A stretch of DNA of 61,207 bases, from positions 1 to 61,207 of the forward strand of contig NW_003546739.1 in assembly GCF_000090795.2 (NCBI RefSeq), in the 5' to 3' direction. The DNA comes from Amphimedon queenslandica. Lineage: Eukaryota; Porifera; Demospongiae; Haplosclerida; Niphatidae. The notes under the pieces are model-generated. The model ran no database searches. It was not told the DNA's origin and worked only from the letters and a program-made list of their open reading frames with translations. Both the position numbers and the translations under genes were made by a program. Shown piece by piece: positions 27,191 through 49,565 of this stretch (the stretch's first letter is position 1; each line of letters begins with the position of its first letter).

Positions 27191-28402
27191 TTAGTCAGTT
27201 TTATCTCCATTGAATCCCATTAGTTTATCCAAATGGTCAGCAAACAGTGATGGTTGTCCTTGTTCATAAGGTTTTAGTGTTCCTGGATCTAATGTCTCAA
27301 TAGTCTCATATAATGATCTAGCAATGGAAAGAATATAACAATATGCTAAATTGAAGGAAATGTACATATTTCATTGGGAAAATTAATGTATTATCTGATA
27401 TACATGTACACATAAAAGTGGAGAAGGCACTTAGGCCCATTTTGGAGAAACTGAAACAACTTTTAAAATTCATAAAAAAATCCAATTTTGATCAGAATCA
27501 GTTTAAAATTTCTACATAACATATGTACATGCGTATGCATCAGAATAAATTATAAAAATAAAGAAATCTCTCCTTGCCAATTTTGGCAAAATTTGGCCGA
27601 TGACCCTACAGGTACTTTAGCTCAATTTTTGAGCAACTTAAAAAATTCGTAAAAAATCCAATTTTGATCGGAATCAGTTCAAACTTTCTACACAACATAA
27701 GTACATGTATATGCATCAGGAAAGATTATAAAAATGAAGAATTCTCTCCTTGCCAATTTTGGCAAAATTTGGCTGATGACCCTGTACTATAGTACAGGTA
27801 CTTCGGCTCAATTTTTGAGCAACTTAAAAAATTCGTAAAAAATCCAATTTTGATCGGAATCAGTTCAAACTTTCTACACAACATAAGTACATGTATATGC
27901 ATCAGGAAAGATTATAAAAATGAAGAATTCTCTCCTTGCCAATTTTGGCAAAATTTGGCTGATGACCCTGTACTATAGTACAGGTACTTCGGCTCAATTT
28001 TTGAGCAACTTAAAAAATTCGTAAAAAATCCAATTTTGATCGGAATCAGTTCAAACTTTCTACACAACATAAGTACATGTATATGCATCAGAAAATATTA
28101 TAAAAATGAAGAATTCTCTCCTTGCCAATTTTGGCAAAATTTGGCCGATGACCCTGTACTATAGTACAGGGTCTTTAGTCTAATTTTTGAGCAACTTCAA
28201 ATTCGGTTCAAAAATCTAATTTTGATCGAAATTAATTTAAAGTTACAAAAACATGTACATACTTGCTGAAAGTATACACTAAGTGTCCGTCTTTAGCCAG
28301 TCTAGACGCAAGCTCTGTTTGATGATTATTCATTAAGGTTTCATTAATAACAACAATCAGGGCTTTACGTAATGACAGTGACTCAAATATTGTACCAGAA
28401 CC

Positions 28403-28467
<65 letters not shown>

Positions 28468-28852
28468 TAATTAATTAATGATGAACAATTTTTTATTCAT
28501 CGATTTTAATTTAAAAGGTGTTTAAAAGGTGCTTTAATAGTTATTACCTCCATGACTGATGATAAGTGATGCTTCTGTCATATCGCTAGCCAGTGTAGGC
28601 TTGAAACGAAACCAGTCAACAATCAGCCCTTCTTCTCTGCCACTCCCACTCTCACTATTCGCAGGCGTATATTCACCATGGCCTATCTGAATATTTAAAT
28701 GAGTGTATCCTTTTGAAAATAGCAACTAAATATAATTTAAAAAATAAGATTATCATTTTTGGTACTTTTTGAAATCTTTTCTCAGAGACTGCTTTTATCA
28801 GATCTTCAAATTTTGTAGTTCCAACAACAACAAGAACAGATTTCTTAGACAT
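27191..28852 (-). CDS. ALG13: ALG13 subunit of UDP-GlcNAc transferase
   Basis: Exons (5' to 3') 28766-28852, 28548-28725, 28263-28401, 27191-27317, giving 176 residues. It begins [18 protein letters not shown], the GT-B type N terminus of ALG13. It then has [43 protein letters not shown] and [19 protein letters not shown], the glycine-rich UDP-sugar-binding core. ALG13 pairs with membrane-bound ALG14 on the ER to add the second GlcNAc of the N-glycan dolichol precursor. It is short like the yeast protein, with no OTU or Tudor extension. Intron 3 is swollen by satellite repeats. It shares a 73-bp upstream interval with TIMM29. Confidence 0.93.
27421..28245 (+). repeat. 186-bp satellite array in ALG13 intron 3
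   Basis: The best array in the window: CCAATTTTGATC recurs at 27482, 27658, 27844 and 28030, with a diverged copy near 28207. Spacings are 176, 186, 186 and about 177 bp. Each unit holds TTCTACACAACATAAGTACA, TGCCAATTTTGGCA and the palindrome CTGTACTATAGTACAG. The two central units are almost identical. Confidence 0.93.
28403..28464. repeat. (AAT)n microsatellite
   Basis: Pure AAT triplets in ALG13 intron 2, starting immediately before the exon 3 acceptor (minus strand). Confidence 0.92.
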
Positions 28853-28925
28853 CCCTAAAAATTAAATTTTTAACCCTTTGTCATGTCACGGGGTTAAAAT
28901 TTCATATAGGCGTGGTCACAATAAA
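28853..28925. promoter_or_regulatory. Bidirectional promoter ALG13 / TIMM29
   Basis: Only 73 bp separate the two divergent start codons, so both transcripts must start in or near this interval. It includes CCCTTTGTCATGTCACGGGG; no TATA box is evident. Confidence 0.6.
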
Positions 28926-29453
28926 ATGGCATCTTTCTCGAGATGGCTTAGCTCCAGTAAACGCTTATCAAGATGGAGTGGACGGTTTAAGAGTTTGATG
29001 AGTGACTATGCTACAGTATGCAAGGATGTACTAGAATATGCAAAGAAAAAACCACTCCGTTTCACTACTATGGTAACAATTGGTTCTTTTGCTGGAGTCT
29101 CATGGAAGAAAAATCCGGACATGAACGGATTTGTAAACGAAGTACTTCAGTATTCTAATGAGATATCATCTTGCAGTGAACTAACAAGGAATCCAACAGC
29201 TCAGAGAATCATAGAGGGGCATTTATTAGGAATATGTAATCGATCGTTGGATTACGTCAATCTTGGAGTGTGTTCTCTAATTATACAGCTTCCTAATTAT
29301 AAGGATTGCAAAAATTATATGGAGACGTGTCCCCAATTAAAGCCCCACTGGTGGACGATGAGAGAAAGGATTGTGGACGTTGGGTTTTGGGATAAATGGT
29401 GGGTATTGGAAAAAGACATGATAGACTATGATGTAAATCCAGAATCATTTTAA
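28926..29453 (+). CDS. TIMM29: TIMM29, mitochondrial TIM22 complex subunit
   Basis: Single-exon ORF; the first in-frame ATG is 28926, giving 175 residues. Features matching TIMM29: a basic N terminus, SDYATVCKDVLEYAKKKPLR, a hydrophobic segment (TTMVTIGSFAGVSW), YVNLGVCSLIIQ, LKPHWWTMRERIVDVGFWD and KWWVLEKDMIDYDVNPESF. TIMM29 is a metazoan inner-membrane subunit stabilising the TIM22 carrier translocase. The protein ends right after the conserved D-x-N-x-x-x-F block, without the C-terminal extension of the human protein. The 236 bp to DDX42 contain a short GC-only patch at about 29589-29606. Confidence 0.88.
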   Translation: MASFSRWLSSSKRLSRWSGRFKSLMSDYATVCKDVLEYAKKKPLRFTTMVTIGSFAGVSWKKNPDMNGFVNEVLQYSNEISSCSELTRNPTAQRIIEGHLLGICNRSLDYVNLGVCSLIIQLPNYKDCKNYMETCPQLKPHWWTMRERIVDVGFWDKWWVLEKDMIDYDVNPESF

Positions 29454-29689
29454 ATTATCATTATTCTACTTTAACTTTAATGCAATGTATGTATAATACC
29501 ACAAATAAATGACAAATTGTTGTTGCAATAAATTTTTATAAAACAAAATTATCATGCAAGATAGAAAATCATAATGAAGTCTGCTTTGCGCCCCCCGGCC
29601 CCGGGCCAATAAATTATATTAAGGGGACTGGCGTTTTCAAATTTTAATCTCCGTGACATATTTGTGTATTATCCGGATATCTAGCTGCC

Positions 29690-41933
<12,244 letters not shown>

Positions 41934-42262
41934 TATTTCTAATAAATAAACTTACATCTCTTGAGTCTATACTATTATTTTAAAATGTTTTTTTTCATTC
42001 AATTTTGGCTGGAGATCATTTAGACTACTGTATAAGTACAGTTGTTCTTTGCAACAAACAATGAAATTGAAATGAATGTAACAGGCATATTAGCATGCAG
42101 TTTATGTTTTACAGTTTATTGTGTACTAATATGGATATTAAATACACTAACTACTGTAAATGGAATTCACTTTATCTTTTAGTACACTACTTCTGTTTTA
42201 TAATAGTCAGCAACAAGCACACAAGAATTGTCAAATTGATGTTTGAGAAGCAGTTTCAGCTG
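41934..42262. other. Convergent gap DDX42 / transporter 1
   Basis: Holds tandem AATAAA signals at 41941-41950 for DDX42, then AT-rich sequence with nothing else recognisable. Confidence 0.6.
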
Positions 42263-43747
42263 CTAGTCTGACAGTGATACATAGTAATCTGAAGTAGCTC
42301 GGTGTCTCTCGTATTCATCTTCTTGTTCCATGTATCTCTGATAATGATCATCAACTATCTGAACAATATTAACTTCATTCTCTCTCACACGATACTTGTA
42401 ACGTCTAGCCAGTATCACAAACACTATCAGTATAAGCAACTGAAGGAAGCACACTATTATGTAATAGTACCATGCTTTAACGAAATGTGACAGCATAAAA
42501 GCAGTTAAAATTCCAATTCCCATGAAAGTGGAACACACTCCAACCATCATTCCTCTCATGTATTCTGGGGACTGTGCTACTGTAAACTCAAATGAAGTAG
42601 GAAGAATAAGAAAACATGATGTTCCAGTTAGTACCTGTTTAATTATTATCAATGTAGTGTAATATGAAGGGAACATTTCTATCAATATTATAATGATGCA
42701 AGCAAACAAGGAGAATACTAGTCCAGCACCCATTCTAGTAAACATACTGGGTATATACTTGTGGAAGCAACCACGAATGATGAACTGATAAATGAAGAAT
42801 AAGAGTAGAAGAGTCGTGTGATATGTACCGTGTCTATCAATAAAGGTTTTACTGTATTCTGATGGTTTAATATCAATGGAATTGCCTTCTAAAGTATTTA
42901 CATGCAGATAAATTATGGACATTGATCCAAGTATTGCAATGAATATGGGTAGCATACGAAAGAATGTCTTCACATCTTCTACCTCTTCCTCTGTGAATGG
43001 TCCACCATATTTATCCTTACCCAGGTCTAGTCTTGAAGGAGCTTCTTCCTCCCAGTAGGTCAGAGCACTACGATTCTCAGGATACTTGTGCTTCCTGGCA
43101 TAACACAATACTCTAACTATCAGTTTGATGGGATTCTTGATCAGTGATATATTCTCCAGTTTGTGTTTAAATAATGAATGAGATACCAGTATAATTGATA
43201 GTGCTACTCCTGATGTTATAATGATAGCAATGAGCTTTGTGGATCTAGTATATATATCAAGTAGATCAATTAAATTTTTTAATATCCAAGCAGTTGGATA
43301 GGCAGCAATACTCCAGTATATGATAGTACTCAATTCATTGGTTGATGCTCCAATTAACTGATCAGTATTATATTGAATGATATTAGCAACAAAAGTAATG
43401 ATACCAATGTTGCTTATTAAAAAACTAGGAACAGTCCAAGTATTCTCCATAAATCCATAGCAATTGTTTAATATAAATGAAATTCCAAAGATAATCCATG
43501 ATATGAAACTGAGTATAATACTAATTACTATTGCTCTATATCTTCCTATATATACATCAGTTAATAGTCCAATGAAAGGAAACAAGATATAGCAACAGTA
43601 AACAATGGTTTCAAGGTTTCCCTTGATGGCACTGGTAGTCCCAATCAAATAATTCTGACCTGCCATCAAGTAATTCCACAGCAGCACCATAATAGCAGGA
43701 AAAGATGTTATAGGAACTAAATACATTCTAGCCTTTGATAAAGCCAT
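42263..43747 (-). CDS. POT/PTR-like transporter 1 (SLC15-type MFS)
   Basis: Intronless, 494 residues, about 12 hydrophobic segments. PTR-family marks: GLLTDVYIGRYRAI (G-x3-D-x3-G-R signature after TM2), IIYWSIAAYP, a cytosolic loop with DKYGGPFTEEEVEDVKTFFR before TM7, and FTVAQSPEYMRGMMVG. These match proton-coupled oligopeptide transporters. The TM1 E-x-x-E-R motif used for proton coupling in that family is not present (FPAIMVLLWNYLM there), so substrate and coupling are uncertain. The tail is hydrophilic and acidic (DDHYQRYMEQEDEYERH). It heads a tandem family with 45441, 49566 and 51234. Confidence 0.78.
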   Translation of the reverse strand: MALSKARMYLVPITSFPAIMVLLWNYLMAGQNYLIGTTSAIKGNLETIVYCCYILFPFIGLLTDVYIGRYRAIVISIILSFISWIIFGISFILNNCYGFMENTWTVPSFLISNIGIITFVANIIQYNTDQLIGASTNELSTIIYWSIAAYPTAWILKNLIDLLDIYTRSTKLIAIIITSGVALSIILVSHSLFKHKLENISLIKNPIKLIVRVLCYARKHKYPENRSALTYWEEEAPSRLDLGKDKYGGPFTEEEVEDVKTFFRMLPIFIAILGSMSIIYLHVNTLEGNSIDIKPSEYSKTFIDRHGTYHTTLLLLFFIYQFIIRGCFHKYIPSMFTRMGAGLVFSLFACIIIILIEMFPSYYTTLIIIKQVLTGTSCFLILPTSFEFTVAQSPEYMRGMMVGVCSTFMGIGILTAFMLSHFVKAWYYYIIVCFLQLLILIVFVILARRYKYRVRENEVNIVQIVDDHYQRYMEQEDEYERHRATSDYYVSLSD

Positions 43748-44360
43748 GGTTTTTATTTTAAAAGTGACTGCAACTTTTTATCACTGATGCATGTTGTCTA
43801 GACTGAAAGTGTCTCAATATTACGGTTTACTTTTAGCCCCAGATCAATTTATTTTATTTGCTTGAATAAACAATGAAACTGAATAACCTGCATTTTATGC
43901 GTAGTTATTGAAATACATCAAAAGTATAAATTAAATTTTAATGCACAAAAAGTGCACTATATACGATACTAAGTGCTTCTACACTTTTATAGAATCTACT
44001 GTCAACACCAATGCACATGGAAATTAAAAGTTGGCAATCTATATAATGGTTTTAGAAACAGCTTGTTAGTTATTCAACTGTTGCACAGGCACTAAATTAT
44101 TCTAAACTAAAGGGTTGCAGTTTATAAGTATCTCAATGCAGTTTATTTTATTTGCTGCTTCAAATAAATAATGAAACTGATCATAACCTGCATTTCATGC
44201 TTTCTTGTTGACTGTATTAACTTTTAAAGCAAAACAATCACATCATGTAATACATGTCTACAACACTGAAACACACAAGAATTAAGAATTATGCATCAAT
44301 TTTGATTATAAGAGTTTCAACTACTGGTTATACAATAGTTGCACATAATAAGTCTTACAA
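43748..44360. other. Upstream region of transporter 1
   Basis: AT-rich. Two imperfect 350-bp-spaced copies of GAAACTGAATAACCTGCATTT-like sequence (about 43873 and 44174) suggest a local duplication. No gene seen. Confidence 0.4.
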
Positions 44361-44502
44361 ACTATGAAGAAGACTGTCACAAACCTCAAAGATCCAAGAT
44401 CAATTTAAACTGAATCGTCATCAAGTAATTCCAGAGCAGCACCATAATAGCAGGAAAAGAAGCAACAGGAGCAACACACACTCTAGCCCTTGAAAGAGCC
44501 AT
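44361..44502 (-). pseudogene. 5' fragment of a transporter paralogue
   Basis: Encodes the MALSRARVCVAPVASFPAIM start and WNYLM segment found in transporters 2-4, then continues only to about 44361 (CAAAGATCCAAGATCAATTT, against transporter 2 near 46780, with a short deletion). Everything downstream is missing. It is followed on the left by unrelated AT-rich sequence. Confidence 0.85.
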
Positions 44503-44884
44503 TGTTTTACTGTACCATAAGCATAACAAAAGTGAAGCTATTTATAAACTATAAGTTAATTTGTTTGTCAAACAAAACAATGAAAATGAAAGAAAACGAC
44601 CATAATTATTAGCTAATATTTTATAAACTTCATTGTTATTATTATTAGAGTTTTCATAGCAATACATACTTATCCTTGAAATTTAAAAACCAATTAATGT
44701 ATGACTTAAAATGCCTCATGCAGCTATGAAGCCATTACAATAACAAAGTATGTATCATACACCTAGTAACTTAGGTCTCTCAATTAATCTTAAATAATTC
44801 TGTTTCAAGAATCTTTTAAAGTTTGTTTACATCCATCTTCTTAGTATATGCATCTCTGGTAATTGCAGTATAAAATTGGATTTG

Positions 44885-45150
44885 AGAGCAATACTAAAAA
44901 GGCAAGAGAAGTTGATAAAATTTATAAAATCAACAAAACAACTAAAAAGAAAAATCCTTTTTCTCTCTCTCTCTATGCCTCTCTCACTCAGTTAAAAATT
45001 TGAGTCTGTGCTTATCTTAATTAATTTACATGTAAGTCGGTAAACGACAGACAATCATCTTCATCATTACCAGCACTCTAGCTGGTTTGGGGCAATGGTT
45101 TGGTGGAGGCAGACAATCTATTGCATCTCAAGCTCAGCAAGTAAAGCAGC
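44885..45150 (-). pseudogene. Fossil of FES/FER last exon, copy 1
   Basis: TTAAAAATTTGAGTCTGTGC, GACAATCATCTTCATCAT, CCAGCACTCT and GGGGCAATGGTTTGGTGGAG align in order with the true last exon (53099-53254). The flank AAAAGGCAAGAGAAGTTGAT aligns with 52850-52870. Deletions destroy the frame. Confidence 0.8.
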
Positions 45151-45440
45151 TTCTCACAGATATTCTTAGGCAAGAAGTATATGTAGAATTAGAAGACTAA
45201 TGAAGTTGAAAGGAATATAACATAACATACATATATACAACATATGCTTTAAAAACATGATTATTTTTTTAGGTATTAAATACACCAAATGTGTGGAATT
45301 CACTACAACTTCTAGTGCAAAAAAACTAATTCCGGTTCTAATAGTCAACAACAAGCCACACACAAGAATTACCTACATGTATGCTGGTGAAATTGGTAGT
45401 TTTAAAAAGTAGTTTTAGCTGCTAGTCTGACAGTGATACA

Positions 45441-46901
45441 TTAATTATAATCTTCTGGAGTCACTTGGTGTCTCTCATATTCATCTTCTTGTTCCATGTA
45501 TCTCTGATAATGATCATCAACTATCTGAACAATATTAACTTCATTCTCTCTCACACGATACTTGTAACGTCTAGCCAGTATCACAAATATTATCAGTATA
45601 AGCAACTGGAGGACACACACTATTATGTAATAGTACCATGTTGTGATTAAAATTAAAAATATTCTCGAAAATATGGAGCCAAGTCCCAATGAGGTGTAGC
45701 AGAATCCAACCATCATTCCTCTCATGTGTTCTGGAGACTGTGCTACTGTAAACTCAAATGCTGTCGGAAGAATAAGAAAATATGAAATTGCAAGAAGCAC
45801 TTGTTGAATTATTTGTAGAGAATCATATGGAAGATACACTTGTGCCAATAATTGAGTTATACTACCAAATAGTAATACAGTAAGACCAGCACCTATTCTA
45901 GTAAGCATACTGGGTATATACTTGTGGAAGCAACCACGAATGATGAACTGATAAATGAAGAATAGGAGTACAACACTGATATTATATGTACCATAATCTT
46001 CAAACACCTTGCAATACACTGAGGATTTGACACATTTACCATGAGGAATCCAATAAAAAGTGGTAAAAGCAAAGGTAGCAATATATAATGGTAGCATACG
46101 AAAGAATGTCTTCACATCTTCTACCTCTTCCTCTGCAAATGGCCCACCATATTTATCTTTACCCAGGTCTAGTCTTGAAGGAGCTTCTTCCTCCCAGTAG
46201 GTCAGAGCACTACGATTCTCAGGATACTTGTGCTTCCTGGCATAACACAATACTCTAACTATCAGTTTGATGGGATTCTTGATCAGTGATATATTCTCCA
46301 GTTTGTGTTTAAATAATGAATGAGATACCAATATAAGAGACAGTGCTACTCCTGATGCTATAAAAATAGCACTGAGCTTTGAATTTACAGAATCAAACAA
46401 TAACAAAAAGTTAAGTAAAACCCATGAAGTTGAATAAGCAGCCATATTCCAGTATATGATAGTACTCAGTTCATTAGTTGATCCTCCAATTAACTGATCA
46501 ATATTGTACTGAATGATATTAGCAATAAATAATGTCATAGTAATACTATTTACTATAGAGCCAGGCACAATCCACATCTTCCCCATGAATCCATAGTAGC
46601 TGTTTAATATAAGAGAAATTCCAATTATGACCCATGATATGAAACTGAGTATAATAGCAATCATTATTGCTCTGTATCTTCCTATGCATACATCACTTAA
46701 TAGTCCAATAAAAGGACACAAAATATAAAAAATAAAAGGAACAAGTCTTTCAAAACTGGGAAGACTGTCAAGAACTTCAAAGATCCTTGCATACAAGATC
46801 AATTTAAACTGAATCATCATCAAGTAATTCCAGAGCAGCACCATAATAGCAGGAAAAGATGTTACAGGAGCAACACACACTCTAGCCCTTGAAAGAGCCA
46901 T
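45441..46901 (-). CDS. POT/PTR-like transporter 2
   Basis: Intronless, 486 residues from the conserved MALSRARV start; an in-frame ATG lies nine codons upstream (46928), but the family starts at MALS. Same PTR marks as transporter 1: GLLSDVCIGRYRAI, DKYGGPFAEEEVEDVKTFFR, FTVAQSPEHMRGMMVG. The central loop is almost identical to its paralogues in DNA, while the membrane segments differ. It lacks TM1 E-x-x-E-R as well. Confidence 0.78.
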   Translation of the reverse strand: MALSRARVCVAPVTSFPAIMVLLWNYLMMIQFKLILYARIFEVLDSLPSFERLVPFIFYILCPFIGLLSDVCIGRYRAIMIAIILSFISWVIIGISLILNSYYGFMGKMWIVPGSIVNSITMTLFIANIIQYNIDQLIGGSTNELSTIIYWNMAAYSTSWVLLNFLLLFDSVNSKLSAIFIASGVALSLILVSHSLFKHKLENISLIKNPIKLIVRVLCYARKHKYPENRSALTYWEEEAPSRLDLGKDKYGGPFAEEEVEDVKTFFRMLPLYIATFAFTTFYWIPHGKCVKSSVYCKVFEDYGTYNISVVLLFFIYQFIIRGCFHKYIPSMLTRIGAGLTVLLFGSITQLLAQVYLPYDSLQIIQQVLLAISYFLILPTAFEFTVAQSPEHMRGMMVGFCYTSLGLGSIFSRIFLILITTWYYYIIVCVLQLLILIIFVILARRYKYRVRENEVNIVQIVDDHYQRYMEQEDEYERHQVTPEDYN

Positions 46902-47168
46902 TGTTTTACTGTACCATAAGCATAACAAAAATGAGGCTATTTATAAACTATGAGACTCAATGAGTATATTAATTATAGTTTGTCAAATAAAACAATGAAA
47001 ATGAAAGAAAACAATAGACTAATAATCATATATTATTAAGTATTGTTTTATAAACTTTACTGTTATTATTATTTGAGTTTTCATAACAATACATACTTAT
47101 TTATGAAACTTAAAAACCAATTAACGGATGACTGAAAATACCTCATGTAGTTATGCCTTTTGTACTTA

Positions 47169-47330
47169 AGTTAAAAATTTGAATCTGTGCTTGTCTTAAT
47201 TTTGCATGTAAGTTAGCAAATGATGGATGATCATCTCATCATATTGTCAGCACTCTTGCATTATGTGAAAAACTGGTTCAGGCCAATGGTTTGGTGGAGG
47301 CAACCGATCCAACACATCTCAAGTTCAGTA
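47169..47330 (-). pseudogene. Fossil of FES/FER last exon, copy 2
   Basis: TTAAAAATTTGAATCTGTGC, TTGCATGTAAGTTAGCAAAT, GATGATCATCTCATCATATTG, CACTCTTGCATTATGTG and CCAATGGTTTGGTGGAGGCA follow the order of 53102-53234. Several indels. It lies directly upstream of transporter 2, as the true exon lies upstream of transporter 4. Confidence 0.82.
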
Positions 47331-47922
47331 AGTAAAGCAGCTTCTCACAGATATTTTTTATGCAAGAAGTATATGTAGAACAAGAAGTATATGTAGAACA
47401 AGAAGACTAAAAGTTACTTCAATTGTCTAAAGTAATTGTACAATTATCCTATCATTGGATAGATCATATGTACAGTCTTCACTAGCTTAGACTTGCCCCT
47501 TAATTTTTTACATTCTTCGACTTAGTTTTCTGATACATTTTGATTCTCTACATGTACTGTATTTGCCAGTAGATATTTCAGCATAAGAGGAGAAACAGGG
47601 AGGCAGGAAATGGGCTTGAGCCATCTCACTGTTGGCAATGTTAATTTAAGCTTTAGTATAATTAATTTCCTAATGTTTTATTCCATTAATATTATAATCA
47701 TGATTATTATGTTATAATTCTCTGACTATTATTTATGATCCTATTTTCATTTTTATGTAATGTATTACTGATTATAATTCCTTTCTAGTGTTGTGTAATG
47801 TTGATTAAGCTAAACTATGATTATTATTAATAAACTACTTGTACATGTACATAACTAATAATGGCTTATTGAGTCACTACTTGTTATTATTATTATTTAT
47901 GACAGTTCCTTGTGGATTTTTA

Positions 47923-49094
47923 TCAAGCTTTCCTTTCAACTTCATCAGCAAGAGTATCATAATCAACTTCACCAATATCGGTGAACTGATATTCAATCGA
48001 TATCCCAGTAAAACATTTTCTAACTGCATCTTTAGCAGATGAAAATGACATCTGGTCTTTAATTCTGGCAGTTTTAGAAACCCTACATAATGATAGACCA
48101 TCAGCATGTACTGACGTACTCTATACAGTATAGATACCATATACTGGGATATTTTTGAGTTGCTAAATTTTTGTGAATCTTGCAAAATTTTATAAAATGA
48201 TTTTTTTTGCAAATAGCTTGCAAACTGTATCACATGGCAATGAATATGAAGAATTTTTTTGCAATTTTTATTTTTGCAACAATGCAAAAAAGCACAAAAT
48301 TTACAAAAATTTGGCTACTCAAAAATTTCCCAGTATACTGCAGTGTATGTAAGTACAGGCACTGTTAGATGGTGTGTCATTTCATATAAACATTGGATGA
48401 TTGAAATAATTTTTGCTCTGTTTGAACATAAGCTGTGCAAATACTCTTAAAGTACTGTGTAGCAAAAAAATTTTGTGGCCTAAAAATTGCTGGTATAATT
48501 ATGTACTTGAGTTATGGTTTCTATTATCGTAATGCTCATTATTATGTAACATCGTGTAATTAAGAGTATTCTAGACTATGAAGTTCTATGTATATGCATC
48601 ATGTTTTCTATTAATTTTTTGTACAGTGTTCAATAGTTCTTTTCAGTTCTTAGTAAAATAATCTAACAAACATTTTGTGAATTCATTCAAAATCTATTTT
48701 TTGCTTTTTGTAATGTGGAACTCTACTTTTTTGATTATTGTTTTATTTTCATGCTTTTGTTGAAAAAATTGGAAATCCACGAAAATAATATTAACAACAC
48801 TTACCAAGGAATAAAAGCAACTTTTTGAATAAACCTTCCTGCTTTGTTTGTAAATTGAAAGTCATACAGAATGTACAGTGGCTGGTCATCCCTCAGTTTG
48901 GCCTTCACTTCTTCTTCAAATATTTTCTTGTCCTCTTCCCTCGTTTTAGTATCACGTCTTTCACCAGATTGAGTAAGGACCACTCTTTTGCTCCTGTCAA
49001 TTTCAAAGAAAGCCCATTTTTTGGCGTGGTGGTTTTTGATGCTATCAAACGTTGCCTTTACATCAGGAGAAACTTCAGTCCCTCCCATTGACAT
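47923..49094 (-). CDS. Cofilin/ADF-like protein, copy 4 (dispersed)
   Basis: Exons 48805-49094 and 47923-48082 give 149 residues with closed phase. Marks: KKWAFFEIDRSKRVV, DDQPLYILYDFQF, QKVAFIPW, SKTARIKDQMSFSS-AKDAVRKCF, end DEVERKA. It starts MSMGGTE, keeping an N-terminal Ser. FIPW replaces FITW. A 5'-UTR exon is likely at 49160-49230. The intron contains the family MITE (48124-48345). Confidence 0.88.
48124..48345. repeat. MITE inside cofilin copy 4 intron
   Basis: Orthologous to the element at 31966: ends TACCATATACTGGGATA and CCCAGTATACTGCAG. Confidence 0.8.
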
Positions 49095-49391
49095 GATTGT
49101 AAACTAGAAGCAAATTAATGATACCATTACTGACAATATAGTACTGGTATTTACTTACATCTGCAGTAGCTTTTCTTACTTGTTCCTCTCTCTTTCTTCT
49201 CTTTGTACTGACAATACTAACACTAGTTTAGCATTGAATATAGTGTTACGTGACTTGGCTGGGCTATCTAATTAACACTAAGTCGTCTGCCAGTATTAAA
49301 TTTTCATATAAAATAATAATAGTATCTAGTCTCTTTGATGTAACGAGAGCTCAAAGCCATGCATGCATGCATTGATTCATGTATGGACAGC

Positions 49392-49446
49392 ATTAAAGAA
49401 GGTATGAAAATGGCTTGATTGCACTAATAAGAGAGCTCTGTCAACA
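49392..49446 (+). pseudogene. DDX42 exon 10 fossil 4 (outside DDX42)
   Basis: ATTAAAGAAGGTATGAAAAT, then GCACTAATAAGAGAGCTCTG and TCAACAATC aligns with DDX42 exon 10, although DDX42 ends 7.5 kb to the left. It came along with the cofilin block. Confidence 0.8.
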
Positions 49447-49565
49447 ATCATAGCACATCAGGTCACAAGTATCATGAATACATGTATGGTACATGCGTGT
49501 ACGTATGTGCACTATTCACATGTAGAATATATCATGCATTTTGAGGGATGCATGCACATATGATG

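Larger units (their letters stand above)
47527..49563. repeat. Dispersed cofilin duplication block
   Basis: The whole segment matches the ~2.8-kb unit of DDX42 intron 10. It starts with the CTGATACAT...TTTGCCAGTAGATAT left end (compare 31513, 34339, 37118). It holds cofilin copy 4 and a DDX42 exon 10 fossil, and ends in CACATCAGGTCACAAGTATC sequence closest to unit 3 (38876-38985). Its right edge abuts the truncated 3' end of transporter pseudogene 3. Insert-like position suggests a duplicative transposition of unit 3. Confidence 0.85.

Noticed and set aside
29580-29610. GC-only patch as a CpG-island promoter of DDX42
   Set aside because: Only about 18 bp of C/G between AT-rich flanks; too short to call, and it could be a repeat remnant.
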